Below are positions 9,631 through 22,700 of a stretch of 40,569 bases of DNA, one piece after another. Within the stretch, counting starts at the first letter, position 1, and each line of letters begins with the position of its first letter. Source of the DNA: Folioceros fuciformis (Eukaryota; Anthocerotophyta; Anthocerotopsida; Anthocerotales); assembly GCA_049999805.1 (NCBI GenBank), contig JBNGIO010006230.1, positions 244,200-284,768 of the forward strand. The letters are read 5' to 3'. The translations under genes and the position numbers were made by a program. The notes under the pieces were generated by a model. It was not told the DNA's origin. It made no database searches and worked only from the letters and a program-made list of their open reading frames with translations.

Positions 9631-12600
9631 TCATGTGGGGCTCCGCCACCAAGGCCTTTGTGAGAACGTCAGCCTGATTTTCCGACGTGCTGATGTGGTG
9701 CAGCTGAATTTCTCCTCGTGCCACCACTTCTCTGATGAAGTGATGATGCACTTCAATGTGCTTAGCCCTAGAATGGAAGACAGGGTTGTTAGCAAGCGCA
9801 ATTGCGCCCTGGTTGTCACTGCTGCCAAGGAGGCAGTGTGGGATCGCATATGTCTGGAAGATGTGGGACAGCCACAGATGGATTCAGCTTCAGTGCTCGA
9901 TAAACATATGTTCTCGTTCTTCTTACATGACCACGAAATCGGGCCACCTGCAAGCATGAACACGTAAGCCGCCACTGATTTTCTACTGCCTGGGTCTGCT
10001 GCCTAGTCATTGTCACAGAAGCCTTCTAGTTGCATATTATTTGTCTCACACCTCCTGTATGTGATGCAGAAGTCGGCTGTATGCTTGAGATAACGCATCA
10101 TGCGCTTGACCTGGGTCCAGTGGTCTCTACCATATGCCACCAGGAACTATGAAAGAAGATGGATTGGGAATGCAATATCTACCCGAGTTAAACAGGTTAG
10201 GTAAATTAGTGTTCCCAATGCTGCTTTGTACGGGACTGAAGCCATTTCTTGCATCTCCTTAGAACTGTTGGCTGCTTGCTCTTTTGACAGCTTGACACCG
10301 GACGCTAAGGGTGTATTAGACCCATGTGCCTCAGCCAGGTTAAACCTGACCAACATATCATTTATGTATTTCTTCTGTGTCAGCTGCAGGGTTCGTATCA
10401 ATCTGTTCCAAATGATCTCGACACCCAAACACCACTTCAATGGACCAATATCAGTCATCTCAAACTCAGATTTCAATAGTTTCTTCATTGTAGGAAGCAG
10501 GCTTGTCTGTCCAGGGGTGGCAGCGATGATCAAATTATCCACATACACGAGCAACAGAATGTAAGCTCCCTTCCGCCTCAGTATGTACAGGTTGCCATCT
10601 GCATTGCCCTTGCACCTCATAAGAAATGTTTCTAACCTTGTGTGCCACGCACGTGGGCTTTGTTTCAGGCCATACAAAGTTTTATGGAGTTTATAGACAA
10701 GATGCTCGCTACCTCTCTTGACATACCCTTCAGGCTGTGCCATATATATCTCTTCGTCCAAGTTTCCGTTCAAGAATGCCGTGCGAATGTCCATCTGTTC
10801 CAGGTCCAAGTCCTCATGCGCAGCTACTGCCAAGACCAAACGGAGGGTAGGGAACTTCACCATTGGAGCGAAGGTTTCAAAGTAATCCTCGCCCTCTCTC
10901 TCTGAAAACCCTCTTACTACAAGCCTTGCTTTGTGTCGCTCAATGCTTCCGTCTGCATTATACTTGGTCTTAAAGACCCATTAATTACTGATAGCTTTTT
11001 TGCCCTTCGGTAGTTCTTGCAGGGTCCAGGTACCGTTCTTGATAAGGGAACTATACTCGTTCTTGATAAGGGAACTATACTCATCCTCAACCGCCTTTTT
11101 CCAGGAGGCTCCATGGGGTCCACTGTAGGCTTCTTGCATAGTGGCAAGGTCAGATGAATTTGTATTTGCTGCTGCGATAGCATAGACTTGTGTAGCTGTA
11201 AGCGTGTTATCCAGACGGCCTGACTGGACTGTTGCCAACAATGTCTGAAGGGCTAGTGGAGTCTCGTCTTCATCAGTTGACGTGTCCACGCTGTCACCAT
11301 CATTGTCCCCCACTGGAGGTACAGTCACCACCGTCCCTGTGGCGAAGTCTGTATGACTGTGCCGGCCCATCCACTGTTCAGACTGATAGGGAACAGGTGG
11401 AGCTCGGGTCCTTCCTGACCTCCATGGCATTACGACAGGTGCTGCAGGTACTTCCGCTTCCGGGACAGATTCTCCCACAAATGCGTCACCTCCTGAATAA
11501 TCATCTAACACCTGCTCAGGTACATACGCTCCCTCGTCAGCCAAGGCATCCTCATTGAGGTCAAACGAGGCCTCCTCGTCATGAGTCATGCCATGCTCCG
11601 ACTGGTCAAACATAGCAGGTTCTAATGCAGATTCTGGTGCTGCTGCAGGTATTGCTATCGTATCCTCCCCTTGAGCATGAGGGGCAAGCATACCAAATGA
11701 TGGCTCCAGTAGAGAGGCTTCATCAAATACCACACTGCGAGCATACTCCACTTGTTTAGTAAGTGGATCAAAAAGTTTGTATGCCTTGATCCCGTCAGTA
11801 TAGCCAATGAACACTCGTTTCACTGCTCGATCTGATAGTTTAGCATGCTACCTCTTTTGCTTAGGGACGTGGGCATAGGCGGGGGACCCAAACACTCGAA
11901 GGTGCTGAATGGAAGGCACCTTGCCACACCAGAGTTCATACGGGGTCCGTCCCTGCACAGCACTCGAAGGAAGTCGATTATGAAGGTATGTTGCTGTGCT
12001 TACGGCCTCACCCTAATAGGCCAGAGGCAATTTTGCCTGTTTTAACAGTGCTCTTGTGATGTCATGTGCAGAACTGTTCCAGCGCTCAGCAACCCCATTT
12101 TGTGACGAACTGTAGGGAACAGTAAATTGCCTTGCAATACCAAGAGATTGACAATGTGCATGAAAGGCATCGGAGTCGAACTCCCCTCCATTATCAGTAT
12201 GAAGGCACAAGATTTTGACTCCCAACTGCCTTTCAACCAACGCCTGGTAATGTTTAAAACTGTCAAATGCCTCACTTTTGTTCCGTAGGACATAGACATG
12301 TGCATACCTGCTGTAATCGTCGATGAACGATAGGAAATACTTGCCTCCACCGAAAGACTCCTTGGACACTGGACCACAGAGGTCAGCATGAACCAATTGT
12401 AGTAGTCCTGTGGCACGAGTGCCCCCACCTTTTGGGAATGCTGTAACGTGATGCTTCGCATATGTGCAGGCCTCACAAAAAGGGAGTTTTCTCAAATTCT
12501 TGGGCAACCCATCAGCCTACAGGTCAGTCTTCTCCATAGCAGAGAGCTTTGTGGCATTAGGATGTCCTAATTGCATATGCCAGATGTGCGTTACTCCTGC

Positions 12601-14220
12601 ACTGTCTACTGCTGGACTGATTCCAGCTACCTGTGCAGATGGTATTTGTACACTTCGTGCATCCAATAGGAACAGATCGTTCACCAGACTTCCAACTGCC
12701 AGAATCTTTCCTGACCGACTTACAGTGCACATTCCCCGTTTGAAGACTACTTCAACGAAAACATCCTTTGTGATCTGATGCATGGACAGTAGGTTCTTTG
12801 TGATAAAGGGCACATGTAGGACTCCAGAAAGTGTAAGGGTAGCTCCACTTTTGAGAGTTAGAGTAACCTCCCCTACTCCCTTTATCTCCAGCTGGCTATT
12901 GTCGCCCAGAAGGACCTTCTGTTTCGTAGTGTCTGGTATATAGTTGGTGAAAGCTGACCTGTCACAGCAGATATGGGACGTAGCCCCTGAGTCTATGTAC
13001 CAGCTGCCTTCGCATGCACTGGAAGCACTCAGGCAGACTGTAAGGGCCTGGTGGGCAAAGCGATGTCTTTGGAGCTTGCTAGGTTCGATGCAACACTCCG
13101 ACGATGGTGCAACTCTCAGAGATTCCTGCCTAGGAGGAGAACAAACCACCAGGACTGAGGGCGACATCTTCTCCTTCTTGGCCACAGAGTGCGCCTCAGG
13201 TAATGGGACTCGCCTCGGTTCCCCGTTTTTCTTCTTCCTGCAGTCTCTTTCCCAATGATTGGGAAGTCCGCACCAATTGCAATATCCGACTCTTTTCTTA
13301 GCTCCTGACCCTTCACCAGGTCCACTAGAGGCTGTCCAGTTGCTCTTGATGGCTGGCTTGCTGCCTTGTGGCAGTCTAGGTCTACGTGGCCCCTTGGGCC
13401 TAGCTATGAAGAGTGCCTGATTTCTTGGAGGTTTAGCAGTATGTCTCGTCATCTCCTCCTGGAGGAGGCCTCCCACAAGCTCATTAAACTCAAGTGCAGG
13501 CACCTGATTTTCAATTATATTTGCTACCAGGGCCAACTGTCTGGCCATGCGCAACACAACATTTTGACTGGACACGAAGTGTGAGTAACTAGGGGGTAAG
13601 GCTGCCAGGAACCTCACACATGCATCTTGTTCATTTATCCGTGCTCCAGTCTGCTCTAATTTCAGTCTTGCATTTTTGAACTGTGTTACAAACTGATCAA
13701 TAGGCTCACCTTCCCGCATCTTGAGTGAGTGAAATTTTGTTTGGGCAGCCATCCTGGTCATCATGTCCTTTGCATGGTAGACCATGGCCAGGTGGTCCCA
13801 CATTTCTTTTGACGTCTTTGCATCTATGACACTCAGGGCCATTTGCTCACTAAAGCCAATGCGGATAATTCCTTGTGCTCTCTCATCCAGCTGGTCCCAA
13901 CGAAGTTGTTCAGGTGATGTGGATCTAAAGCTGAGGATATCATCATCAGGTCTTGGAATATCTCCACTAACGTGTCCCCACACACCAGCCTCCCGGAGGA
14001 AGCCTCGCATCCGCATCACCCAGACATCATAGTTCGTGCCGCTGATAAGACGATTTTTGTCCTTGAAATCGATCTTAACAGCAAGGAGACGCTCAAAGAT
14101 AAGTCTATCCTACCGCTCCTTCTCTTCCCTCTCTTTCCTTTCGTCCTCTAAATCAGCTTTAAATTTATCCTGTCTCTCTTTGTCTTTTCTAGCTCGCTCA
14201 CAATTAGCATCGTGCCCCAT
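9631..14220 (-). pseudogene. gag-pol: Copia C gag-pol, broken mainly by nonsense codons
   Basis: The minus-strand reading opens at the ATG at 14220 with a charged, coiled-coil-like N terminus (ERARKDKERQDKFKADLED). The Gag body, zinc knuckle CNWCGLPNHWERDC (about 13230-13290), protease WYIDSGATSHICC (DSGA at 12982-12993) and integrase (FCEACTYAKHH, HADLCGP, HTDNGGEF) follow. The first part keeps one frame and is interrupted by TAG at 14110-14112, 12517-12519, 12013-12015 and 11848-11850. RT is at 10147-10863 with the catalytic box changed to YVDN (10534-10545). An RNase H end lies at 9631-9975 (SSTEAESI context), out of frame with RT. It belongs to a dead element, so no product is expected. 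Confidence 0.88.
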
Positions 14221-14730
14221 TTTAGGATGATCAACGACCTCTTGAAAGAGGTTCCTCAAGCTTGCAAGAACCTGTACACTGGGAAATCATTGGGCGAGAA
14301 GTGCCCTTGCGTCCTAGCTTTGCATTGATCAGGACAAACGTATCTTCTTCCTCGGCGCTACCTTCCAAACCGACCACGACGCGGCTCCATGCTCAGCAGG
14401 TAGGACTATGCTCTGGCAGTATTCCTGCCTTCCAAACAACTGGCTGCCTCATGGTTGTTGCTCCTGCAACTAGCGCAATGCCCCACGGACCAAGCTTTGC
14501 TGTGCGCAGGTGTTTAAGATCAACGGAGTGCAAGTCTTGCCCGCTTGCACACCGGAAAAACACCAGCGCATGGGCCACCGGGCCAGAGCTTCTTCTCTCG
14601 CAAGCATGCCCTAGATTGCCCGCTGAATCAGAAATGTGAGCTCCTGATCCATGAACTGGGAGAGGTAGTTCATCCACCAAATTGTATGCTCAAGGTGTCG
14701 CCGCATCGATGCGCACGTGAATTGGAAGAT
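14221..14730 (-). other. Copia C 5' leader
   Basis: Untranslated region between the primer-binding site and the gag ATG. A 95-codon minus-strand frame at 14393-14680 shows no recognisable domain and is probably chance. Confidence 0.55.
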
Positions 14731-14743
14731 GGCTCTAATACCA
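14731..14743 (-). promoter_or_regulatory. Copia C primer-binding site
   Basis: The minus strand reads TGGTATTAGAGCC directly inside the LTR. It has one mismatch (T for C) to the canonical initiator tRNA-Met PBS found in the other three elements. Confidence 0.88.
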
Positions 14744-14971
14744 TGTGACTAAAATGGAGAGTGGGCATAGATTCATAGCGTAGAGCTTAGTACATTGCAA
14801 GATAGCAGCGGCGTACAAGGTCTAAGGTGCTAGATAAGCACCGGTCTGATGGCGTGTAACCGCCACAATTGTTCCTAACCTAACACCTAACCTGCGGTCT
14901 AACTAAAGTTCAAAGTCGTAAAATAATCTAACCTATTTACCCCTTCGTGGGGTATTAGGGTTTGTCCAACA
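14744..14971 (-). repeat. Copia C 5' LTR (right on the map)
   Basis: It is 228 bp and about 96% identical by eye to 8948-9175. It is followed by the right-hand gcaac target duplication at 14972-14976. Confidence 0.92.
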
Positions 14972-15135
14972 GCAACTTGTGCAGGATAGAAAATTTTGCA
15001 TCAAGCACGACTTCATGATGAAGACTCATCAATCTTAGAATTGGAGCAAATTCTAACCTGCACAAATGACTATAGTCAGCCCATTACATTACCCACTCAG
15101 TAAAATTGCCTGTAGTTTTTAGGTAGAAGCACATT

Positions 15136-18100
15136 ATGGCAAGCATACCCTGGCCAGATAATATTCGTCTCATGTTCAAAGCTTTTCACGGCAGCAACTA
15201 CTCAACATGGAAAACCAAGATGCAACTTCTTCTACGAAAAGAAAACGTATGGACCATTGTGGAGGGGACAGAACTCGTACCGCTACGGGGACCAGCGACC
15301 CCTGGTGGTATGCAGCCACCTGCTCTCCCTCTAACTGGACCAGGTAGTGTTGCAGACTGGGAAGAGCGTGACTTAAATGCTCTCACCCTGATCTCCTTCT
15401 ATGTGGAAGATTCACACAGTCAATACTTGGATGAGTGCACCACATCACATGCTGCTTGGCTAGCTCTACGTCAATTATGTGAGACTCATGACTCATCTAC
15501 TAGGCTATACCTACGTTGTCATTTCTACCAGATCAAAATGCAGGAAAATGAAGCAATTTCAACATTTCTTTTGAGATTCAAAGAGTCCCTATCACAATTG
15601 GCAGCATCTGGAGTTAAAATAGATGAGGACAACAGAGTAGAAACATTGTTGTCCAATATGCCAGAAAGCAATGATACAGCCGTCATAAATATAGGAGCGA
15701 GACCTACCCTGACTGTAGAAGAGGTGGGAGGTCTCTTATTAAGGGAAGAGTATAGACGCTTAGGAAAGTCAAGTGCCCTTAGTGGTAGTTCCTCATCTAC
15801 AGCTTTGTATGCCAGCCGTAGACCCTTTCCTAGGAACAAGCCCTTCCCTAGACCATCCTATGATCATGCTGGAACATCCAGCAAGCCCTCGGATATATCA
15901 GAAACCTCAGCAAAGAAAGGTAAATGCAACTATTGTAAATTACCTGGTCACTATACCCGAGAGTGCAGGAAGAAAAAGTCAGATGAAGCCTCCAAGTCCC
16001 GCATTGGAGTGCATTCAGCCATAGCCTTCATGGCTAGTGAGACTCCTAGTCTCTCCCAACCTGATGTGTGGATCCTAGATTCAGGAGCTACCAGACACAT
16101 GACACCCAACCACTCATGGTTTCGGTCGTATGAGCCCCTCTCTACAGGTGAAAAAGTCTACCTTGGTGCTGACACCCAAGTTCCCATTGTGGGGAGAGGT
16201 ACAATTCCTATCACTTTCCATGATGGATCCGAGAGGCTTATTATAGATGTCCTACATGTTCCCGGGTTGAAGCGAAATTTACTCTCCGTAGGTCGTATCA
16301 CAGATGCTGGTTACAATCTACAATTGCATAGAACTAACTTCACCATACAAGATCCACGAGGTGAATTGGCTCTTACAGGTGAGAAACAAGGTGACTTCTA
16401 TGTGCTTAGCGGTGCTCCAGGCGGTTCTTCCCCTTTGAACTTTGGCTTCACCCCTGCAGCATTAAAAGCCACAGTCAGTAATCCCCTCACCTCTCTTGAC
16501 TTGTGGCATCGAAGGTTAGGCCATGTGAGTCCTAACAAACTGCAAGACATGCTTTCCAAGCAGGCAGTTATTGGACTCATTGTCAATCCTCGTGATGCTC
16601 CTAGTTTTTGTGAAGGCTGCGTGCATGGCAAGCATCAACGCCGCCTGTTTCCCGAAACTGGAGAACGCAGGGCCACCAAGGTGTTAAAGGTCATACACAG
16701 TGATCTTTGTGGTCCTTTCCAAACTCAATCTATAGGTGGCAAGACCTGGCTTCTCACCTTCATTGATGACTACACGAGGCATGTTACTGTCTATTTTTTA
16801 CGCCACAAGAGTGATGTCCTGGATGCTCTTAAGTCCTATCGCACCCACGTAGAAACACAACATGGGCAAAAGATTCACCTCCTTCGCACCGACAATGGCA
16901 CAGAGTATTGCAATCATGCATTCTAGGACTATTGCTCAAGGTCGGGTATCCAGAGACAACTTACTATACCGTATACACCTAAGCAAAATGGGGTCAGTGA
17001 ACGCCTCAATCGCATGCTTGTGGAGGCCGCTCGTACAATGCTTAAGGCAGCCGGCCTTCCCAATACCCTTTTGGGCGGAGGCCATCTCCACTGCTGCCTA
17101 CTTGCACAATCGTGTACTAACCAGTGCTGTCCCCAACATCACTCCAGAGGAGGCTTGGACGGGTCGTAAGCCTTCTATCTCTCATCTACGGACCTTTGGC
17201 TGCTACTAGCAGCCTACGCACACATTCCCAAGGATTTGCGCCGCAAACTCGATTCCAAGGCCCTCACCTGTGTGTTGGTAGGCTACAGTCTAGAATCGAA
17301 GGCCAATCGCCTCTATGATCTTGCAGCCCGTAAGATCATTGTGGCCAGAGATGTGGTCTTTGATGAATCTCATTTCTATGGCAGCCCAGTGCCAGTGGGA
17401 GCTCTCCCCTCTCGCACCATAAGCCCTCCATACCCTGGCGGTGGTGATCTTTTGGAATATCCTCTGCTGGAGGAGCGCTCTCCCGCGGTGCTGCCGGCAC
17501 ATGTGATTCCTGCGGTTGTCCCTGCCCCTGAAGTGCCCCCTCCTGTCCTGCCAACCCCGGTGGTGCAAACCCCAGGCTTGCTGCCTGCGCTCCTTCCTAC
17601 TCCAACTACCCCTTCCCGAGGTACCCCTATTTCTCCCTCCTTTCCTGCCTCTTCCTCAGATATTGAGGACTATGGTGGGGCTTGGCCTCTCTCCCCTACT
17701 AGTGCCGCGCCTGTGGTGCTTCCTTCTGGACTCTCGTTCCGCCCCGATCGCCCTGTTCTTGGGTCGCCTAGTCTTGTGCCTCCCCAATCTGGTGGGGACG
17801 TGGTGAAAAGATTGTTGGTGCCACAAGCAGAAGCATCCCAATCTCGGCTACACTCCAGGGCAAGTAGGAAGTTAAAACCTAAACGTGACCCCGACTTTTC
17901 ATACCTTTCTTATTTAGCAGATTATGAAGAAACTCCTCTGAAAGCATCGGAGGCTCATGAGCCTGTGACCATGAGAGAGGCATTGTCTGGCCCCACGTCA
18001 AAACAGTGGGAGCAAGCCATACAGACAGAGTATGATTCCCTCATACAGAATGGTACTGGGGAATTAGTTGATCTCCCACCAGGTAGAAAACCCATTACCT

Positions 18101-19561
18101 GCAAATGGGTGTTCAAGCATAAACGTGATTCATCTGGACAGATTAGTCGCTATAAGGCTAGACTTGTAGCCAAGGGCTATAGCCAGGTTCAAGGCTTAGA
18201 TTATGAGGACACTTTCTCGCCAGTCATGTGGCTGGCAACTGTGCGTGTCCTATTGTCCTTGGCCACCATGCTAGATATGGAAGTCTACTAGCTAGATGTA
18301 AAAACTGCATTTTTGCATGGTCATCTAGAGGAAGAANNNNNNNNNNTTTTGCATGGTCATCTAGAGGAAGAAATCTACATGATGCAGCCCGAACGTTACA
18401 CTTCACCAGGTACTGCTAACAAAGTATGTAGGTTAAAGAAATCCATCTACGGCTTGAAGCAAGCCCCAAGGTCTTGGAATGCCAGGATCAATGAGTACTT
18501 GCTCAGACACGGGTTTGACAAAAGCTCTGTAGATTCCTCCTTGTACATCAAGCATGAGAATGGTGAATTCATAGCTCTAGGTCTTTGGGTTGATGACACC
18601 ATCCTAGTCATTAAGGATCTTGATTTGCTAGCTCATACCAAGGCACTCCTTCAAGCAGAATTTGACATGACGGATGTTGGAGCTATTGAGTTTTTCCTAG
18701 GCATATAGGTTCTTCGTAACCGCGCTAACAGAACTATGTTTCTAACTCAAAAGCAGTACATTCATTCTGTGTTAGAGAGATTTAACATGTCAAATTGCAA
18801 TAGTGTGAGCACACCATTGGAGGCCAACAAGAAGCTGACGAAGGCAGACTCTCCCCAGACCGACGAAGAAAAATCGGCTGTGTCTGGTTTTCCTTACCAA
18901 CCAGTCATAGGTTCAATCATGTATGCTACTGTGTGGACTCGTGCTGATCTTTCCTTTACATCTGGCACATTGTCTCAGTTCTCCTCTAACCCAGGGGACG
19001 ATCATTGCCAGTCAGCCAAGCGGACGCTACGATACATGAAGGAAATTGCTGATCATGGACTAAAGTATGGAGGTTTGTGGTCTCACTCTCACTGGCTTTT
19101 GTGATTCTGATTTATGGCAGTGACCAAGACTCTAGAAAGTCCACCATGGGCTACGTACCCATGCTTGGTGGTGGAGCTGTCGCCTAGTCAAGCAAAAGGC
19201 AAGCCACTATTGCTCAATCGAGCACGGAGACTGAGTATATTGCAGCAATAGAAATGGCCAAGGAGTGCGTTTATATCCGAAGACTTCTTGTAGATTTACA
19301 ACAACCTCAACCGGTCTGACTGTGATCTATTGTGACAATCAAGCGTGCACAGCCTTGTCGAAAGACCCAAGATACCACGGGCGAATGAAGCACATACAAA
19401 TCCGATACCACTTTATCCAAGAGATGGTGGCAGCAAGAGAAATCACTCTCGCATTTTGTCGCTCTGAGCAAAATTTGGCAGATGTTTTGACGAAGTCTCT
19501 ACCCAAGGAGCAGCATCAGAGATGCATTACAGGATTGGGAGTGACCAAGCCAGTTGTCTAG
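15136..19561 (+). pseudogene. gag-pol: Copia B gag-pol, broken
   Basis: The ATG at 15136 opens 596 codons of Gag, zinc knuckle CNYCKLPGHYTREC (about 15925-15966), protease LDSGATRHMTP (Asp codon 16078-16080) and integrase (LWHRRLGH, CEGCVHGKHQ, HSDLCGP, RTDNGTEY). The frame ends at TAG 16924-16926, but the same frame continues as DYCSRSGIQRQLTIPYTP. Frame slips follow near 17070 and 17209. RT resumes at 17236-18291, is stopped by TAG 18289-18291, crosses the 10-N gap and continues from 18347 with WVDD (18586-18597). It is stopped again by TAG 18706-18708. RNase H fragments end at 19561. Integrase and RT families are clear, but the element is not autonomous. Confidence 0.9.
18311..18372. other. 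10-N assembly gap flanked by an identical 26-bp sequence
   Basis: The 26 bp before the gap (18311-18336, ttttgcatggtcatctagag plus gaagaa) is repeated exactly after it (18347-18372). It encodes the RT residues FLHGHLEEE on both sides. The best explanation is two contig ends that overlap but were not merged, so the true sequence probably has one copy and no gap. Confidence 0.85.
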
Positions 19562-19567
19562 TGGGAG

Positions 19568-19771
19568 TGTTAGCATAATCTAGTTAAAACAGCGCTTAAG
19601 CATCGATCCCTAGCAATAGCTCCCATTGGTAGATTGCGAAGAGTCACGACGTTCAGATCGCAACGTTCAGCACTCATGCCTCCAAAGGGCAGACCGTGTA
19701 TGCGCTGTGAGTGCAGTAATGAAAATCTATTGTCTTTCTTAGTTCCTGTGCTCGTGCGTAGGAGAACAACA
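19568..19771 (+). repeat. Copia B 3' LTR
   Basis: It is 204 bp and pairs with 8589-8792 with 11 differences by eye. It is followed by the tggtg target duplication at 19772-19776, after which the Copia A zinc knuckle resumes. Confidence 0.93.
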
Positions 19772-19776
19772 TGGTG

Positions 19777-22700
19777 CCGCATCCCCGGGCATTACGAGAG
19801 CGAGTGTAGGAAAAAGCTTGTAGGCGAACCTCGTCGCGATTCACCATGCAACAAGTTTTATTACACAAGCATGAAGTCAGTTCCTTCCACTTCCATTTTG
19901 GCAGTTTGCCTAACGCTTACTCGCACAGATGAAAACATATGGTTTCTCGATTCGGGCGCAACAACACACATTTGCAGCAGCAAAGCAGCTTTTGAATCTT
20001 ACCATGAATCACCAGCAGATCAGCATGTTCTTCTCGGAGACGACAGTGCTTTGTCAATTGCTGGAATTGGCAATGTTTCTATGCAACTGTCCGATGGAGA
20101 GAGCCTCCTTATCACTGACGTCCTGCATGTACCCCATATGACCAAAAACTTGCTTTCTGTTAGAAAACTTGCAACTGAACACAATTTGGTCATTACCTTT
20201 CAGGGCAACCACTGTCTTATCCACAGATTCAATGACCCTTCTAAGATCATCCTTGCCCATGGCCTTCCTTTCAATGATCTATATCTCTTGAACATCCAAT
20301 CCACCTCTCTCCTTGTAGATGCGCAGAAACCAACTTCTAAAACCTTCTCCAAGTCAGATTCCCTTCTTTGGCACTGTCGTGTTGAACACATGAGCATGCG
20401 TTACCTCAACTCACTTTCAGACCCTGCCATGTATCGAGATGCTATATCAGCCAAGATGTCTCCTGATCTTTATTGCAAAATTTGCCAATACACAAAGTTG
20501 AACCAATTACCATTTAATGACCCCTTACCTACCAGAGCCCAACGGTTGCTTGAGGTTATTCACTCCGATATCTGTGGGCCAATGAGCACCACATCCTTCG
20601 GAGGTCACTCTTATTTTCTCACATTCTTGGACGAATGGAGCTGTTATTGTAACATATAATTTCTCAAGCATAAGGATGAAGCACTCTAGTGTTTCCAAGA
20701 GTTTGTTGTTTCGGCAGAATGCCACGCCGGACTCCATGTATGTACTCTCCGTACTGACAACGCTGGAGAGTATATCAGTCACTCCTTCCAGGCCTACTGC
20801 ACAGCCAAAGGCATTACTCGACAACTTACAGTACCCTATACACCGGCCCAGAACCCTTTTGCAGAACGACTAAACAAATCATTACTTGCGATTTCCCGGT
20901 CACTTCTTAAACTTTCAGGACTTACCATAGGCTATTGGGCCGAAGCAGTCTCTACCTCTAATTATATCAAGAATCGGCTCCCAACTAAGGAACTTCCCAC
21001 AGTAACGCCCTATGAACGCTGGACGGGGCAGAAACCCCGCATTGCTCATCTTCGAATTTTCGGCAATCCAGCGTTTGCACATATTCCTGATGCCCTGCAT
21101 CACAAATGGGACGACAAAAGTAATAAGCTGTTATTTGTTGGCTACTCTGACCAATCCAAGGCCTACCGTCTTATCGACCCTTCTACACGTCAGGTTACCC
21201 TTTCAAGTAGCGTTCACTTTCATGAAACCGTTTTACTTGATACTTACCTTAGTTCCGTGTCCACCTCTACTTCACTTCCTGCCCCTAGTCCTTACGGATA
21301 TTCTCCTTCTTCCCTCCCTGACCTTGAGGGGAAGATATCTACACCTACAGGCTATGAGCTTGTGAACATACAAGGTCAGGCAGGTCAGATGGCTCATCCT
21401 TCTGCACCACCCGTTGTGCCCTCAGTTCCTACATTACCACTCACACCGCAAGGTCAGCCAGATTCATCCCCTTCTGAGTTGGTAACCCCTCTCTCTTCTC
21501 AACCACTTCCTGACCTACCTGATACCATCAACCCTACTCCTCCTGTCAAACCCGTTTCGGGGCGGTCTACCCGTTCTCGTCCTGCTCGTTCCAGCCGGAA
21601 GGATATCTATCACTGGCTCGAAGACTCAATTATTGGCAAAGCTCCCGCTCTCACTGCCCTAACTCCAGCTCCAGAAGATGTGCAATAGCAGCATACTCAC
21701 CAAGTTAATGTGGCCCTACACCAAGGTATGTTAGCTATTGAAATGAAGGACATTCCTTAGTCAATTGAAGAAGCTTTCAAGTCCCTTGAGTGGACTATTG
21801 CAGCTAAGTCAGAGTATGACTCTTTAATCGCCAACAAAACATGGGTACTTACGGACTTACCACACGGACGTAAACCCATCTCCTGTAAGTGGACATTCAG
21901 CAGAAAGCTGAATCCAAATGGCACTGTTTCTAGGTATAAAGCCAGGCTCGTGGCCAGAGGCTTTAGCCAGGTCCCAGGCTTCGATTATGAAGAAAATAGG
22001 CTTTACAGCCCCGTTGTTAAGTCAACATCCATCCGGATACTTTTGGCCTTCGCAGCTCATCACCATCTGGACATTCATCAGGTTGTTATTAAAACAACAT
22101 TTCTTTATGGCACACTCAATGAAGATATTTATATGCTGCAACCTCCTGGCTACGTCAAGGACAATAAAAAGGTGTGCAAATTCTTAAAGTCCATTTACAG
22201 ACTAAAACAATCTTCTCAGGTATGGAACGAAACTTTAGACCTGTACCTAAAAAAGTCAGGGTTCTCACCTTTGACAGCGGACCCTAGCATCTACCTTCTG
22301 AGGCAGAGAGAACATTTCGTAGTCATCACCCTATACGTGAACGATAACTTTATCTTTGGCAGCTGTTCTCAAATCATCTAGTACGTCAAAGATCTCCTAG
22401 CAAAAGAATATGACATTGTAGACGTTGGTCCCCTTAAGTACGCCTTAGGCATCTAGTTTGAAAGAAACCCAGATGACCATTCTTTTTTCATCCATCAGCA
22501 GCATTATGTAGACCAGCTGTTGGAAAGATTCAACCTCAAAGATGCAAGACCCGTTTGTACACCCATAGCATTAGGCGAGAAAGTGTCGGCAGAGGATAGT
22601 CCAATCGCACTTGAAGAAGTAAAAGAAATGGAGTCCATACCTTACAATGAAGCAGTCGGTAGTCTTTTGTATTTAGCTATATGGACACGCCCTGATATTT

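Larger units (their letters stand above)
8948..14971 (-). mobile_element. Copia C: innermost Ty1/copia element, reverse orientation
   Basis: The minus-strand element is 6024 bp with 228-bp LTRs at 8948-9175 and 14744-14971. On the plus strand the LTRs run TGTGACTA(C/A)AATG to CCAACA. The element's own 5' LTR is the right-hand one, because the PBS lies against it at 14731-14743. The G-rich tract (complement of cccccactcgac) lies against the left LTR. The gcaac target duplications are exact. I count 9 LTR differences in 228 bp (about 4%), making it the youngest of the nest. Confidence 0.94.
8589..19771 (+). mobile_element. Copia B: middle Ty1/copia element, nested in Copia A and split by Copia C
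   Basis: The plus-strand element has 204-bp LTRs at 8589-8792 and 19568-19771, both TGTTAGCATAATC to GAGAACAACA (TG...CA). The PBS is at 8793. A short purine tract (gtgggag) precedes the 3' LTR, and the tggtg target duplications are exact. Removing Copia C (8948-14971) leaves about 5.2 kb. I count 11 LTR substitutions in 204 bp (about 5%), fewer than in Copia A, as expected for the later insertion. Confidence 0.94.
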
